Assembly (NCBI RefSeq): GCF_007049795.1 | Contig: NZ_SCFY01000011.1 | Span: 124,001-188,000 of the forward strand | Reading direction: 5' to 3' | DNA from: Ectopseudomonas mendocina | Lineage (GTDB): Bacteria > Pseudomonadota > Gammaproteobacteria > Pseudomonadales > Pseudomonadaceae | Length of the DNA stretch: 64,000 nucleotides | In this document: positions 53,452-62,546 of the stretch, piece after piece | Layout of the letters: every line of letters begins with the position of its first letter | Numbering within the stretch: the stretch's first letter is position 1 | Made by a program: the position numbers and the translations under genes | Notes under the pieces: model-generated | Told to the model about the DNA's origin: nothing | The model's input: only the letters and a program-made list of their open reading frames with translations | Database searches by the model: none

Positions 53452-55008
53452 ATGTTGGACGCCAATCTTAAAGCCCAGTTGAAGGCCTACCTGGAAAAGG
53501 TCACCCAGCCGTTCGAGATCGTCGCGTCCCTCGATGACGGCGAAAAATCCCAGGAACTGCTCGGGCTGCTGCAAGACATCGTCGGCCTGACCGACAAGAT
53601 CACTCTCAAGACCGACGGCAACGATGCCCGCCGTCCGTCCTTCGCCCTGAATCGTCCGGGCGAAGACACCGGCGTTGCCTTCGCCGGTATCCCCATGGGT
53701 CACGAGTTCACCTCGCTGGTGCTGGCGCTGCTGCAGGTGGGCGGCCATCCGTCCAAGCTGGATGCCGATACCATCGCGCAGATCAAGAGCATCGAAGGCA
53801 AGTTCGAGTTCGAGACCTATTTCTCGCTCTCCTGCCAGAACTGCCCGGATGTGGTTCAGGCGCTGAACCTGATGGCCGTGCTCAACCCCAATATCCGCAA
53901 CGTCTCCATCGACGGTGCGCTGTTCCAGGAAGAAGTCGAGCGTCGCCAGGTCATGGCCGTGCCGAGCATCTACCTGAACGGTGAGGTCTTCGCTTCTGGT
54001 CGCATGGACGTGAAGGAAATCCTCGCCAAGATCGACACCGGTGCCGCCAATCGCGATGCCGAGAAAATGAGTGCCAAGGAAGCCTTCGACGTGCTGGTGG
54101 TCGGCGGTGGCCCGGCTGGCGCCGCAGCGGCCATCTACGCTGCGCGCAAGGGCATCCGCACCGCTATCGCTGCCGAGCGCTTCGGCGGTCAGGTGCTGGA
54201 CACCATGGCCATCGAGAACTTCATCTCGGTCAAGGAAACCGAAGGCCCGAAACTGGTGCGTGCGCTGGAAGAACACGTCAAGGAATACGACGTCGACGTG
54301 ATGAATCTGCAACGTGCGTCGGCTCTGGTGCCGGCCAGCAGCGAAGGCGGCCTGCACGAAGTGAAGTTCGAGAACGGCGCTTCGCTCAAGGCCAAGACCG
54401 TAATTCTCTCCACCGGCGCGCGCTGGCGCGAGATGGGTGTACCCGGCGAGCAGGAGTACAAGGCCAAGGGCGTGTGTTTCTGCCCGCACTGCGACGGCCC
54501 GCTGTTCAAGGGCAAGCGCGTGGCGGTGATCGGCGGCGGTAACTCTGGCGTCGAAGCAGCCATCGACCTGGCCGGCATCGTCGCTCACGTGACCCTGCTG
54601 GAATTCGCCGACACCCTGCGTGCCGACGCCGTACTGCAGAAAAAACTCAACAGCCTGCCGAACGTGACCGTGATCAAGAGCGCGCAGACTACTGAGGTCA
54701 AGGGTGACGGCCAGAAGGTCACCGGCCTGGTGTACAAGGATCGCACCACCGAGGAGCTGCACACCGTCGAGCTGGAAGGCATCTTCGTGCAGATCGGCCT
54801 GCTGCCCAACAGCGACTGGCTCAAGGGCACCGTCGAGCTGAGCCGCTTCGGTGAGATCGTCATCGATGCCAAGGGCGCTACCAACATCCCCGGTGTGTTC
54901 GCCGCCGGTGACGTGACCACCGTGCCGTACAAGCAGATCGTCATCGCCATGGGCGAGGGCTCGAAGGCTTCGCTATCCGCCTTCGACCACCTGATCCGCC
55001 ATAGCTGA
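53452..55008 (+). CDS. ahpF: Alkyl hydroperoxide reductase subunit F
   Basis: A 518-residue flavoprotein that passes electrons from NADH to AhpC. The N-terminal double thioredoxin-fold domain carries CQNC (Cys128, Cys131). After a linker comes the thioredoxin-reductase-like core with FAD motif [12 protein letters not shown] (about 215), redox-active CPHC (Cys344, Cys347) and NAD motif [12 protein letters not shown] (about 358). Start ATG 53452; a purine-rich GAGGAA lies upstream. A terminator and a palindromic repeat follow. Confidence 0.96.
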   Translation: MLDANLKAQLKAYLEKVTQPFEIVASLDDGEKSQELLGLLQDIVGLTDKITLKTDGNDARRPSFALNRPGEDTGVAFAGIPMGHEFTSLVLALLQVGGHPSKLDADTIAQIKSIEGKFEFETYFSLSCQNCPDVVQALNLMAVLNPNIRNVSIDGALFQEEVERRQVMAVPSIYLNGEVFASGRMDVKEILAKIDTGAANRDAEKMSAKEAFDVLVVGGGPAGAAAAIYAARKGIRTAIAAERFGGQVLDTMAIENFISVKETEGPKLVRALEEHVKEYDVDVMNLQRASALVPASSEGGLHEVKFENGASLKAKTVILSTGARWREMGVPGEQEYKAKGVCFCPHCDGPLFKGKRVAVIGGGNSGVEAAIDLAGIVAHVTLLEFADTLRADAVLQKKLNSLPNVTVIKSAQTTEVKGDGQKVTGLVYKDRTTEELHTVELEGIFVQIGLLPNSDWLKGTVELSRFGEIVIDAKGATNIPGVFAAGDVTTVPYKQIVIAMGEGSKASLSAFDHLIRHS

Positions 55009-55026
55009 TCGCAACGCTGGAACGAC

Positions 55027-55052
55027 AAAGGCCACCTTCGGGTGGCCTTTGC
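55027..55052. terminator. Rho-independent terminator of ahpF
   Basis: A perfect 10-bp stem AAAGGCCACC / GGTGGCCTTT with a TTCG tetraloop, 18 bases after the ahpF stop. Confidence 0.85.
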
Positions 55053-55069
55053 GTTTAAAGACATCCGTA

Positions 55070-55128
55070 GGAGCGAGCTCTGCTCGCGAATATCGCAATC
55101 CAAGCGATTCGCGAGCAGAGCTCGCTCC
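55070..55128. repeat. Perfect 21-bp palindromic repeat
   Basis: The left arm (55070-55090), beginning GGAGCGAGCTCTGC, and the right arm (55108-55128), ending GCAGAGCTCGCTCC, are exact inverses around a 17-base loop. It is a REP-like element of the kind common between convergent genes in Pseudomonas. Confidence 0.8.
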
Positions 55129-55160
55129 CACAGTTACGCCCCGTCCCTGGGGCTGCGCGC

Positions 55161-56003
55161 TCAGCGCTTCAGACCGCCCAGAGTCAGCGGCATCTGGCGG
55201 TTCACATCCTTGTACAGCAGGTAGCGGAAGCGGCTCGGGCCGCCGGCGTAGCAGGCCTGCGGGCAGAAGGCGCGCAGCCACATGAAGTCGCCAGCCTCGA
55301 CCTCGACCCAGTCCTGGTTCAGGCGATACACCGCCTTGCCTTCCAGCACGTACAGGCCGTGTTCCATGACGTGGGTTTCGGCGAAGGGAATCACGCCGCC
55401 CGGCTCGAAGTTGACAATGTTGACGTGCATGTCATGGCGCATGTCGCTGATCTCGACGAAGCGCGTGGTGCTCCAGCGGCCTTCGGTGCCGGGCATGACG
55501 ATTGGCTCGATGTCCTGCTCGTGGGTGACGAAGGCTTCCGGATACGGCACGCCTTCGACCGGTTGGTAGGCTTTGCGCAGCCAGTGGAAGCGCACGGCTT
55601 CGCTGCCGTTGTTGCGCAGCGACCAATCGCTTTCTGGCGGGATGAAGGCGTAGCTGCCAGGACGCAGGGCATGCTGGGTGCCGTTGAGGCTCAGGTCGCA
55701 GGTGCCTTCGACGACGAAGATCACGCCTTCGGCGGTCGGGTCCAGCTCTGGCTTGTCGCTGCCGCCGTTCGGGCCGACTTCGACGATGTATTGCGAGAAG
55801 GTCTCTGCGAAGCCGGTCAGCGGGCGAGCGATGACCCACATGCGCATGTTGTCCCAGAACGGCAGGTGGCTGGTGACGATGTCACGCATCACGCCTTTGG
55901 GGATCACGGCGTAGGCTTCGGTGAACATGGCGCGGTCGGTCAGCAATTGATCCTGACCTGGGTGACCGCCATGCGGTGCGTAGTAGTAGGGCGATTTGCT
56001 CAT
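55161..56003 (-). CDS. allE: (S)-Ureidoglycine aminohydrolase AllE
   Basis: A 280-residue double-cupin enzyme that releases ammonia from (S)-ureidoglycine, giving (S)-ureidoglycolate during purine/allantoin breakdown. The N-terminal cupin (about 50-140) contains VVEGTCDLSLNGTQHALRPG. The C-terminal cupin, with metal-binding His/Glu, includes ETHVMEHGLYVLEGKAVYRL and EAGDFMWLRAFCPQACYAGG. The start at MSKSPYYYAPHGG matches the family. No allantoicase or other purine gene is adjacent. A LysR regulator is divergent from it and may control it. Confidence 0.9.
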   Translation of the reverse strand: MSKSPYYYAPHGGHPGQDQLLTDRAMFTEAYAVIPKGVMRDIVTSHLPFWDNMRMWVIARPLTGFAETFSQYIVEVGPNGGSDKPELDPTAEGVIFVVEGTCDLSLNGTQHALRPGSYAFIPPESDWSLRNNGSEAVRFHWLRKAYQPVEGVPYPEAFVTHEQDIEPIVMPGTEGRWSTTRFVEISDMRHDMHVNIVNFEPGGVIPFAETHVMEHGLYVLEGKAVYRLNQDWVEVEAGDFMWLRAFCPQACYAGGPSRFRYLLYKDVNRQMPLTLGGLKR

Positions 56004-56146
56004 CGAGAGGTTGCCTCGGCGGGTGAAGGGCTCGGGGTTCGATCCCCGAGCGGAAAATTGGCTCCCATGCACTATAGGAATTCGCGGCTTGATTCGGAAA
56101 TTAAATAGTAGAATGCCTGTCAGTGGATTTCATGATGGGTAGCGCT

Positions 56147-57001
56147 ATGCTCGATCCGGTGTTGTTACGCAGTTTTCTCGCCGTGGTGCAGACCGGTGGC
56201 TTTACCCGCGCCGCTGCCAGCCTGCACCTGACCCAGTCCACGGTCAGCCAGCAGGTGCGGCGCCTGGAGGAGCAGCTCGGCGCTGAGCTGCTCGACCGCA
56301 GTGGCCGCTACGTGGTGACCACCACCGAGGGTGAACGCCTGCTGGGTTACGCCAACCGCATCGTCGCGCTGATGGACGAAGCCATGTTGGCGCTCGGGCA
56401 AAGTGCGGTGGAAGGCGAGGTGCGCCTCGGCGTGCCGGACGATTTCGCCGCCAATAGCCTGACCCCTTATCTGGCCGATTTCGCCGACGCGCATCCGGGC
56501 ATTCGCCTGGAGATCACCAGTGGCCTCAGTCATGACGTCTGGCGCGCGTTCAATGCCGGCGAACTGGACCTGGCGTTGATCAAGCAGCGCGCCGGCAGTG
56601 CCAAGGGCCTGGCCAGCTGGGCTGAGCCGGTGGCCTGGCTCGACAGCCGCGCGCGCCCGGTGCTGGCGCGCAACCCCGTGCCGCTGGCGGTATTCCCACC
56701 CAACGGCCTGTATCGCCTGGAGATGACCCACGCGCTGGATGCCATGGGTAAGCCCTGGCGTATCGCCTATGTCAGCAGCAGTTTGCCCGGCGTCAGCGCC
56801 GCGGCCGAAGGTGGCCTGGGCCTGACCCTGCTGCCGCGCCGGTTGATCACCGCTGCGCACCGCGAATTGGGTGAGGCCGAAGGCTTCGCCCCGGTGGCGC
56901 CGGTGGAAGTGGCCTTGCATGCGCGCAACCAGTTGCCCGGCTATGCAAGGGAATTGGCGGCGGCGTTGATCGAGGCCTGCGAAGGGATCATGAGCCAATA
57001 G
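56147..57001 (+). CDS. LysR-type transcriptional regulator
   Basis: A 284-residue LysR-family protein: N-terminal helix-turn-helix (FLAVVQTGGFTRAAASLHLT, then QSTVSQQVRRLEEQLG) and C-terminal effector-binding domain. ATG 56147 starts directly at the conserved region; ATG 56132 and GTG 56123 are alternatives. It is divergent from allE, which suggests control of allantoin or ureide metabolism, by position only. It ends near a dispersed repeat and converges with the HAD gene of the phosphorus cluster. Confidence 0.85.
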   Translation: MLDPVLLRSFLAVVQTGGFTRAAASLHLTQSTVSQQVRRLEEQLGAELLDRSGRYVVTTTEGERLLGYANRIVALMDEAMLALGQSAVEGEVRLGVPDDFAANSLTPYLADFADAHPGIRLEITSGLSHDVWRAFNAGELDLALIKQRAGSAKGLASWAEPVAWLDSRARPVLARNPVPLAVFPPNGLYRLEMTHALDAMGKPWRIAYVSSSLPGVSAAAEGGLGLTLLPRRLITAAHRELGEAEGFAPVAPVEVALHARNQLPGYARELAAALIEACEGIMSQ

Positions 57002-57017
57002 GGCGTCACGGGGCCGG

Positions 57018-57068
57018 GTAGGGTGCGCCATGCGCACCTTGAAACTGGGCGGCCCCGCCACACCTTAC
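57018..57068. repeat. Dispersed repeat, GTAGGGTGCGCC family
   Basis: It begins GTAGGGTGCGCCATGCGCAC and ends GGGCGGCCCCGCCACACCTTAC, very like the copy at 39536-39594. It lies between the convergent LysR and HAD genes. Confidence 0.75.
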
Positions 57069-57075
57069 GACAGGA

Positions 57076-57729
57076 TCAGCGCCAACTGAGAATCGGCCAG
57101 CCAGCCTGCTCGGCATGGGCGCGCAGAGTCGGGTCGGGGTTGACAGTGAAGGGCTTGTCGACCACCTGCAGCAGCGGCAGGTCGTTGCGCGAGTCGGAGT
57201 AGAAGCTGGCGCCAACGAGGCTTTCGTTCTGCTCGGCGAGCCAGGCATGCAGACGTGTCACCTTGCCTTCGCGATAGGTCAGTACGCCTTCGGTGCGACC
57301 ACTGTAGAAGCCGTGCTGCAGCTCCAAATCGATGGCCAGCACCTCGTCGATGCCGAAGCGTTCGGCGATGGCGCTGACCAGAAAATGCGCCGAGGCGGAG
57401 ATCACCAGCAAGCGGTCGCCGGCGGCGCGGTGCGCGGCCAGGGTGCGGCTGGCGTCACTGTAGAAGATCGGCTCGATCACGTCCTCGACGAAGGGCTCGA
57501 CCACATGGGCGACCTCCTCGGGCGTGCGGCCAACCAGCGGCGACAGGGTGAAGGCCATGTAGTCCTCCATGGCCAGGGTGCCGGCGGCGTACTGACGCAT
57601 CAGTTCCTGCTCGTGGGCCAGGAAGGAGTCGCCATCGGCCCAGCCGATCTTGACCATTTCCTGTGTCCACAGGCTGGCGCAATCGCCGTGAATCAGGGTT
57701 TCGTCGAGGTCGAAAATCGCCAGGGCCAT
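57076..57729 (-). CDS. HAD-IB family phosphatase
   Basis: A 217-residue HAD hydrolase of the SerB-like IB subgroup. Motif I is FDLDETLI (nucleophile and acid Asp, about 6-13), motif II LLVISASAHF (about 108) and motif IV SDSRNDLPLL (about 176), so it is likely an active small-molecule phosphatase. Its ATG overlaps the stop of the ABC ATPase gene, making it the last gene of the phosphorus-uptake operon. The tight coupling suggests it dephosphorylates the imported compound or a product of the alkaline-phosphatase-type enzyme. GTG 57732 would add one residue. Confidence 0.85.
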   Translation of the reverse strand: MALAIFDLDETLIHGDCASLWTQEMVKIGWADGDSFLAHEQELMRQYAAGTLAMEDYMAFTLSPLVGRTPEEVAHVVEPFVEDVIEPIFYSDASRTLAAHRAAGDRLLVISASAHFLVSAIAERFGIDEVLAIDLELQHGFYSGRTEGVLTYREGKVTRLHAWLAEQNESLVGASFYSDSRNDLPLLQVVDKPFTVNPDPTLRAHAEQAGWPILSWR

Positions 57730-58715
57730 CACGCCACCTCCCTGATCGCATCGGCACCAATGGCCAAGCTGACACTCTGGCCATTGTGGTGCAGGTCGGC
57801 GGCAGAGCGATTGAGCACGTCCACCAGCAGTTGCACGCCGCGGGCCTCGACCCGGTAGCGCACGACGTTACCCAGCAGGCTGTGGCTTACAATGGTGCCT
57901 TCGATTCCCACCCCACCGATCTGGATCGCCTCCGGGCGGATCGCTACACGGCTGTTGACCGGGCGCAGCAACAGACGGCTGGCGGCATCGGCCTCGAGCA
58001 GGTTGTAGTTGCCGATGAACCCGGCGGCGAAGGCATCCACCGGCGCGGTGTAGAGAGTTTCGGCGTCGCCGCTCTGGACGATCTGGCCGGCATTCATCAG
58101 GAAAATACGATCACTCATGGTCAGCGCTTCTTCCTGATCGTGAGTGACGAAGATGGTGGTCAGGTTCAGTTCCTGCTGGATCGCGCGGATCTGTTCGCGC
58201 AGGTGCTTGCGGATACGCGCATCGAGGGCCGACAACGGCTCGTCGAGCAGCAGCAGGCGCGGGCGGGTGACCAGTGAACGGGCCAGGGCCACGCGCTGGC
58301 ATTGGCCGCCGGAGAGCTGGTGCGGATAGCGCGCGGAAAAATCGCCCAGCTCGACCATCTCTAGAACCTCACGCACGCGCTGCTCGCTTTCGTCTCTGGC
58401 CACTTTCTGCATGCGCAGGCCGAAGGCGACGTTCTGCGCCACGCTCATGTTGGGGAACAGCGCATAGCTCTGGAACACCATGCCGATACCGCGTTTTTGC
58501 GGCGGCAGCGGCACCAGGTCTTCGCCACCGAGATTGATCTGCCCGCCGTCGACGTCGGTCAGCCCGGCGATGCAACGCAGCAGGGTGGACTTGCCGCAGC
58601 CGGAGGGGCCGAGCAGGGTGACGAACTCGCCCTGGCCGATCTCGCAGTTGATGTCGCTGAAGATACGGGTGTCGCCGTAGCTTTTATGCAGGTTATGGAT
58701 GCTCAGCAAGCTCAT
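57729..58715 (-). CDS. ABC transporter ATP-binding protein
   Basis: A 328-residue importer ATPase of the PotA/FbpC/PhnT type. It has Walker A GPSGCGKST (about 37-45), Q-loop VFQSYALFPNM (about 80), signature LSGGQCQRVALA (about 135), Walker B LLLLDEPLSALD (about 155), and a C-terminal TOBE-like regulatory region (about 240-328). It powers the two permeases encoded just upstream; its start overlaps the stop of the permease gene by 4 bases. In databases this type is often named after 2-aminoethylphosphonate or spermidine/putrescine uptake. Confidence 0.9.
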   Translation of the reverse strand: MSLLSIHNLHKSYGDTRIFSDINCEIGQGEFVTLLGPSGCGKSTLLRCIAGLTDVDGGQINLGGEDLVPLPPQKRGIGMVFQSYALFPNMSVAQNVAFGLRMQKVARDESEQRVREVLEMVELGDFSARYPHQLSGGQCQRVALARSLVTRPRLLLLDEPLSALDARIRKHLREQIRAIQQELNLTTIFVTHDQEEALTMSDRIFLMNAGQIVQSGDAETLYTAPVDAFAAGFIGNYNLLEADAASRLLLRPVNSRVAIRPEAIQIGGVGIEGTIVSHSLLGNVVRYRVEARGVQLLVDVLNRSAADLHHNGQSVSLAIGADAIREVA

Positions 58716-59653
58716 GCCTTGTCCCTGTTCAAACGGTTGGCCGCCCAGGTGAATACCAGGACGAAGAAGAAGTAGGAAATCACCAGCGCACTGTTGAAGT
58801 GGCCGCTGCTGTTGCGCATGTTGTTCAGGTACACCTGGAGGGTTTCATAGCGGGTGCCCACCAGCATGTTGGCGAAGACGAACTCGCCGAACAGGAAGCT
58901 GAAGGAAAGGAACAACGACACCATCAGGCCCTTGCGCAGGTTCGGCAGCACCACCAGAAAGGCCGCCTTCCAGGTGCTGGCACCAAGCAGGTGGGCGGCG
59001 TCCATCAGGTCGCGCAGGTTGATCGCCTGCAGGTTGTTGGCGATGGCGCGGTACATGAACGGCAGGGCAATGGTGAAGTAGCAGCCAAGCAGAATCCACG
59101 GCGTGCTGGTCATCGCCAGCGGCCCGGAGCCGTAGAGCTGCAGCAGGCCCACCGAGGACACCACCGGCGGCACGGCGAACGGCAGCAGGATCAGCACGTT
59201 CATCAGCGTGTCGAGCTTGGGGAAGTGGTAATGCACCACGAACATCAGCGGCAGGATCAACACCACCGACAACGCCAGGGCGCCGAAGCACACCAGCAGC
59301 GATTGGCCGAAGGCGCGCAGGAAGCGCTCATCACTCCACAGCGCGGCGTACCACTTCAGCGTCAGGCCGTCCGGCAGGATGGTCGCCGACCAACTGGTGG
59401 ATAGCGAGTAAAGCAGGGTACCGGCCAGCGGCAGCAGCAGGATGAGGAACAGCAGCCAGACCACGATGCGGTGGTAAAGGCTGGCGGTGGGGGCTTTCAC
59501 AGGCGGTTTAAACACTACCTGCGTTGCCGCTGCTTCGTTAAAACCAGGCTCAAAATGCTCATTTACAGCTTGTAAACTCCGCTTTTTCGCCTGTTTTTGC
59601 CTCGCATCGGCGGCCTCGCCTACGTTTTTAAACGGCCTGTTAGCGCGTGACAT
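58712..59653 (-). CDS. ABC transporter permease (second subunit)
   Basis: A 313-residue inner-membrane permease with about six helices from residue 65 and a binding-protein-dependent transport signature near DAAHLLGASTWKAAFLVVLP (about 220-240). An unusual hydrophilic stretch of about 60 residues, rich in Lys/Arg/Ala, precedes the first helix; a downstream start is possible. It overlaps the other permease by 14 bases and the ATPase gene by 4. It resembles PhnV of the aminoethylphosphonate transporters, by family only. Confidence 0.87.
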   Translation of the reverse strand: MSRANRPFKNVGEAADARQKQAKKRSLQAVNEHFEPGFNEAAATQVVFKPPVKAPTASLYHRIVVWLLFLILLLPLAGTLLYSLSTSWSATILPDGLTLKWYAALWSDERFLRAFGQSLLVCFGALALSVVLILPLMFVVHYHFPKLDTLMNVLILLPFAVPPVVSSVGLLQLYGSGPLAMTSTPWILLGCYFTIALPFMYRAIANNLQAINLRDLMDAAHLLGASTWKAAFLVVLPNLRKGLMVSLFLSFSFLFGEFVFANMLVGTRYETLQVYLNNMRNSSGHFNSALVISYFFFVLVFTWAANRLNRDKA

Positions 59654-60485
59654 GCTGGCTCCTTTTCAGCAGCAACTGGTGGACGGCGGTGATCAGCACC
59701 ATCAGCCCGACCAGGATCATCGACTGGGCGCTGGCCAGATTCGGGTCCAGCGAGATGTCGCCGGAGACCATCGCCGCGATGCGGATCGGCAGTACGTTGA
59801 AGTTGCCGGTGGTCAGGTAATACACCGTGGCGTAGGCGCCCAGAGCATTGGCCAGGAGGATGACGAAGGTGCCGAGCAGCGCAGGCGTCAGCACCGGCAG
59901 GCCGATATGGCGCCAGAAGTCCCAGGTGCCGGCGCCGAGCAAGGCTGCGGACTCACGCCAGTCCTGGCGCAGGGCATCGAAGGCCGGGTAGAGCAGCAGC
60001 ACGCCGAGCGGAATCTGGAAATAGGTGTAGAGCACGATCAGGCCGTTCTTCGAGTAGAGATTGAAGCTCTCGATCAGGCCAAGCTGGATCAGCAGCAGGG
60101 TCAGCGCGCCGTTGAAGCCGAGCAGGATGATGAAGGCGAAGGCCAGCGGCACCCCGGAAAAGTTGCTGGTCATGTTGGAGAAGGCGATGACGAAATCGCG
60201 CAGCTTCGAGTCCACCTGACGCAGCGAGTAGCTACCGAGGATGGCGATGGCCATGCCAAACAGGCTCGACCAGAAGGCGATTTCCAGGCTGTGTTTTATC
60301 GCCTGCATATAGAACCTGGAGGCGAAGATCTTCTCGAAATTGCCCAGGCCCCAGCCAGCGGGGCTGTTCAGACTGTTGACCGCCACCCACACCAGCGGCG
60401 CCACCTGGAACACCACGAAGAACAGGGTGAAGGGCAGCAGGCACAACAGCGGCAGCCGGCGACGCAGGGAGGGTGGCGCGCTCAT
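59640..60485 (-). CDS. ABC transporter permease (first subunit)
   Basis: A 281-residue permease with about six membrane helices beginning LPLLCLLPFTLFFVVFQVAP and the EAA-type loop ESAALLGAGTWDFWRHIGLP (about 185-204), which contacts the ATPase. The start at MSAPPSLRRR overlaps the stop of the alkaline-phosphatase-type gene by 4 bases. It resembles PhnU-type subunits and pairs with the next permease to form the channel. Confidence 0.87.
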   Translation of the reverse strand: MSAPPSLRRRLPLLCLLPFTLFFVVFQVAPLVWVAVNSLNSPAGWGLGNFEKIFASRFYMQAIKHSLEIAFWSSLFGMAIAILGSYSLRQVDSKLRDFVIAFSNMTSNFSGVPLAFAFIILLGFNGALTLLLIQLGLIESFNLYSKNGLIVLYTYFQIPLGVLLLYPAFDALRQDWRESAALLGAGTWDFWRHIGLPVLTPALLGTFVILLANALGAYATVYYLTTGNFNVLPIRIAAMVSGDISLDPNLASAQSMILVGLMVLITAVHQLLLKRSQHVTR

Positions 60486-61288
60486 TTCAGCAACTCCGCG
60501 CAGTAGGGTTTGTCGTGCGGTACACCGAGCAACTGGCAGATGCTGCCGCACAGCTCGAGCTGGCGTGGGCGCGCATTGGCATCGAGGCTGAAGGCATCAC
60601 CGATGACGAACAGTGGCACCTGGCGCTCTTCCGGCAGCAGGCCGTTGTGCGAGCGGTCGACGTTCATGCCGTGGTCGGCGGTGACCAGTACCTGATAGCC
60701 TGCATCGATCCAGTTCTGCAGGTAGTCCGCCAGCAGCACATCGGCCATCCGTGCGGCGTTGCGATACTGGGAACTGTCCAGGCCGTGCTTGTGGCCGGCG
60801 TCGTCGATGTTCATCGGGTGCACCAGCAGCAGGTCTGGCGTGTGCTGCAAACGCAGGCTCTCGGCGTCGACGAACAGGTGCGAGTCCGGGTAGTGGTCGG
60901 CGTAATAGAAGTGGCCATGCTGGATCGGCAGCGATTCATCGCAGGTATGCCGGTCGCGCACGGCGACGAAGGGCGAGCGGTTGTACAGCTCGCTGACCCA
61001 ATGATAGGCCGCGGCGGCGGTGCTCAGACCGGCATCGCGGGCGTAATGAAAGAGGCTGCGTTCGCGCGACAGGCGCGAAACATCGTTGTGCACGATGCCG
61101 CTGTCGATGGGGCGCACGCCAGTGAGGATGGCCTCGTAGAGCGGGCGCGACAGCGCCGGCAGCTCGCAGTCGAGGCGGTAGAAGGCCGCGCGCCCGGCGT
61201 CGCACCAGGCGTGCAGATGGCCCATGGCGTGTTGTGCGACCGAGTGGCTGAGGCCGTCGAGCACGACGAGGATGACCTTGGAAGGCAT
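60482..61288 (-). CDS. Cytoplasmic alkaline-phosphatase-superfamily hydrolase
   Basis: A 268-residue enzyme related to nucleotide pyrophosphatase/phosphodiesterases and phosphonoacetate hydrolase. The metal-ligand pattern is complete: LVVLDGL (about 8), a nucleophile segment LPALSRPLYEAILTG with Ser where NPP enzymes have Thr, MNIDDAGHKHG (about 170), TADHGMN (about 217) and a late His. No signal peptide is present, so it should act in the cytoplasm on an imported phosphodiester, phosphomonoester or phosphonate. It is embedded in the transporter operon, overlapping the first permease gene. Substrate is unknown. Confidence 0.82.
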   Translation of the reverse strand: MPSKVILVVLDGLSHSVAQHAMGHLHAWCDAGRAAFYRLDCELPALSRPLYEAILTGVRPIDSGIVHNDVSRLSRERSLFHYARDAGLSTAAAAYHWVSELYNRSPFVAVRDRHTCDESLPIQHGHFYYADHYPDSHLFVDAESLRLQHTPDLLLVHPMNIDDAGHKHGLDSSQYRNAARMADVLLADYLQNWIDAGYQVLVTADHGMNVDRSHNGLLPEERQVPLFVIGDAFSLDANARPRQLELCGSICQLLGVPHDKPYCAELLK

Positions 61289-61315
61289 GGGGAATCCTGA
61301 AAACGATGGAAGCGT

Positions 61316-61420
61316 TTCGCGGCTGAAGCGGAATGCCGCCCAGCCGCTCCTACAGGTATTGGCTGCGGGAGCAGCTTGTGGGAGAGGCTTCAGCCGCGAC
61401 TGTCGCCGCTGAAGCACCTA
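61316..61420. repeat. Dispersed repeat inside the phosphorus operon
   Basis: TGTGGGAGAGGCTTCAGCCG starts at 61377 and matches the minus-strand copy ending at 36022. Further inverted pieces (CGCGGCTGAAGC at 61319) flank it. It fills the 146-base gap between the solute-binding protein and the phosphatase-type gene. Confidence 0.6.
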
Positions 61421-61434
61421 CCACCGAGCCCGGG

Positions 61435-62493
61435 TTATTCCATATTGATGATCACGTTCTCTTGCCACATCTGTGGCAGTGCCTTGGAGGTGGCCTCCCA
61501 GGCAGCCGCGTCGGCGATTGGCTTGACCTTGGCGTATTGCTCGTTGGGCAGCAGCTTAGCCTGCACCTCGGCCGGCAGGGTCAGGTGCTCGGCGCGGATC
61601 GGTCGGGCATTGCCTTTGGCCAGGTTGATCTGGCCGGCGTCGGAGAGGATGTACTCACGCGCCAGCTTGGCCGCGTTGGGGTTCTTGGCGTACTTGTTGA
61701 TGATGGTGGTGTAGCCGGAGATCACCGAACCATCGGACGGGATCAGCACCTCGAAGCGGTTGGGGTCGATCTGGTCGCGGTAGGACAGGCCGTTGAAGTC
61801 CCAGACGATGCCGACTTCCACTTCGCCCTTTTCCAGAGTCTGGATAGTCGGGTTGGACAGCGCCAGGCGGCCCTGCTCGGCGATGGTGGCGAAGAAGTCC
61901 AGGCCGGGTTGGATGTTCTTCTCGTCACCGCCATTGGCGATGGCGGCAGCCAGCACGCCGTTCACGGCCTGGGCGGCGGCGCTGACGTCACCGATGGCGA
62001 CGCGGTACTTGCCGTTCTTCAGGTCAGCCCAGGATTTCGGTACATCCTTGACCAGTTGCTTGTTGACGATGAAGGCGATGGAGCCGGTGTAGGCCAGCAT
62101 CCAGTGGCCATCGGCGTCCTTGGCCCAGCTCGGGATCTGCTCCCAGGTGCTCGGCTTGTACGGCTGGGTCACGCCCTGCTGCACGGCGATAGGACCAAAG
62201 GCGGCGCCGACGTCACCGATATCGGCGGTGGCATTGTCCTTCTCAGCGGCGAACTTGGCGATTTCCTGTGCCGAGCTCATGTCGGTGTCCTGATGCTTGA
62301 GGCCGTACTTGCTATTCAGGTCACTCCAGGTGTCCTTCCAGTTGGCCCAGCTGTCGGGCATACCCACGCTATTCACCACGCCTTCGGCGCGTGCAGCCTG
62401 TTCCAGTGCCTGCAAGTCGGTGCCTTCGGCCATGGCGGAAGTCGCCAGGGCGATGGCCGAACCCATCAGTGAAGCCAGCAGCAGTTGTTTCAT
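61435..62493 (-). CDS. Periplasmic solute-binding protein of ABC importer
   Basis: A 352-residue extracellular solute-binding protein with a signal peptide (about 1-22, ATSAMAEG). It has the two-lobe pattern of the family that binds iron, spermidine/putrescine or aminoethylphosphonate (VNSVGMPDSWANWKDTWSDL; ADIGDVGAAFGP; VAIGDVSAAAQAVNG). Ligand identity cannot be read. It is the first gene of the leftward transcript. A Pho-box-like sequence lies 69 bases before its start. The repeat-filled gap after it may let it be made in excess over the membrane parts. Confidence 0.88.
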   Translation of the reverse strand: MKQLLLASLMGSAIALATSAMAEGTDLQALEQAARAEGVVNSVGMPDSWANWKDTWSDLNSKYGLKHQDTDMSSAQEIAKFAAEKDNATADIGDVGAAFGPIAVQQGVTQPYKPSTWEQIPSWAKDADGHWMLAYTGSIAFIVNKQLVKDVPKSWADLKNGKYRVAIGDVSAAAQAVNGVLAAAIANGGDEKNIQPGLDFFATIAEQGRLALSNPTIQTLEKGEVEVGIVWDFNGLSYRDQIDPNRFEVLIPSDGSVISGYTTIINKYAKNPNAAKLAREYILSDAGQINLAKGNARPIRAEHLTLPAEVQAKLLPNEQYAKVKPIADAAAWEATSKALPQMWQENVIINME

Positions 62494-62546
62494 TGGAAAC
62501 TCCTTTGCAGTGAGAGTGTTGGTCTAGATCAGCAATACCCGAGCCA

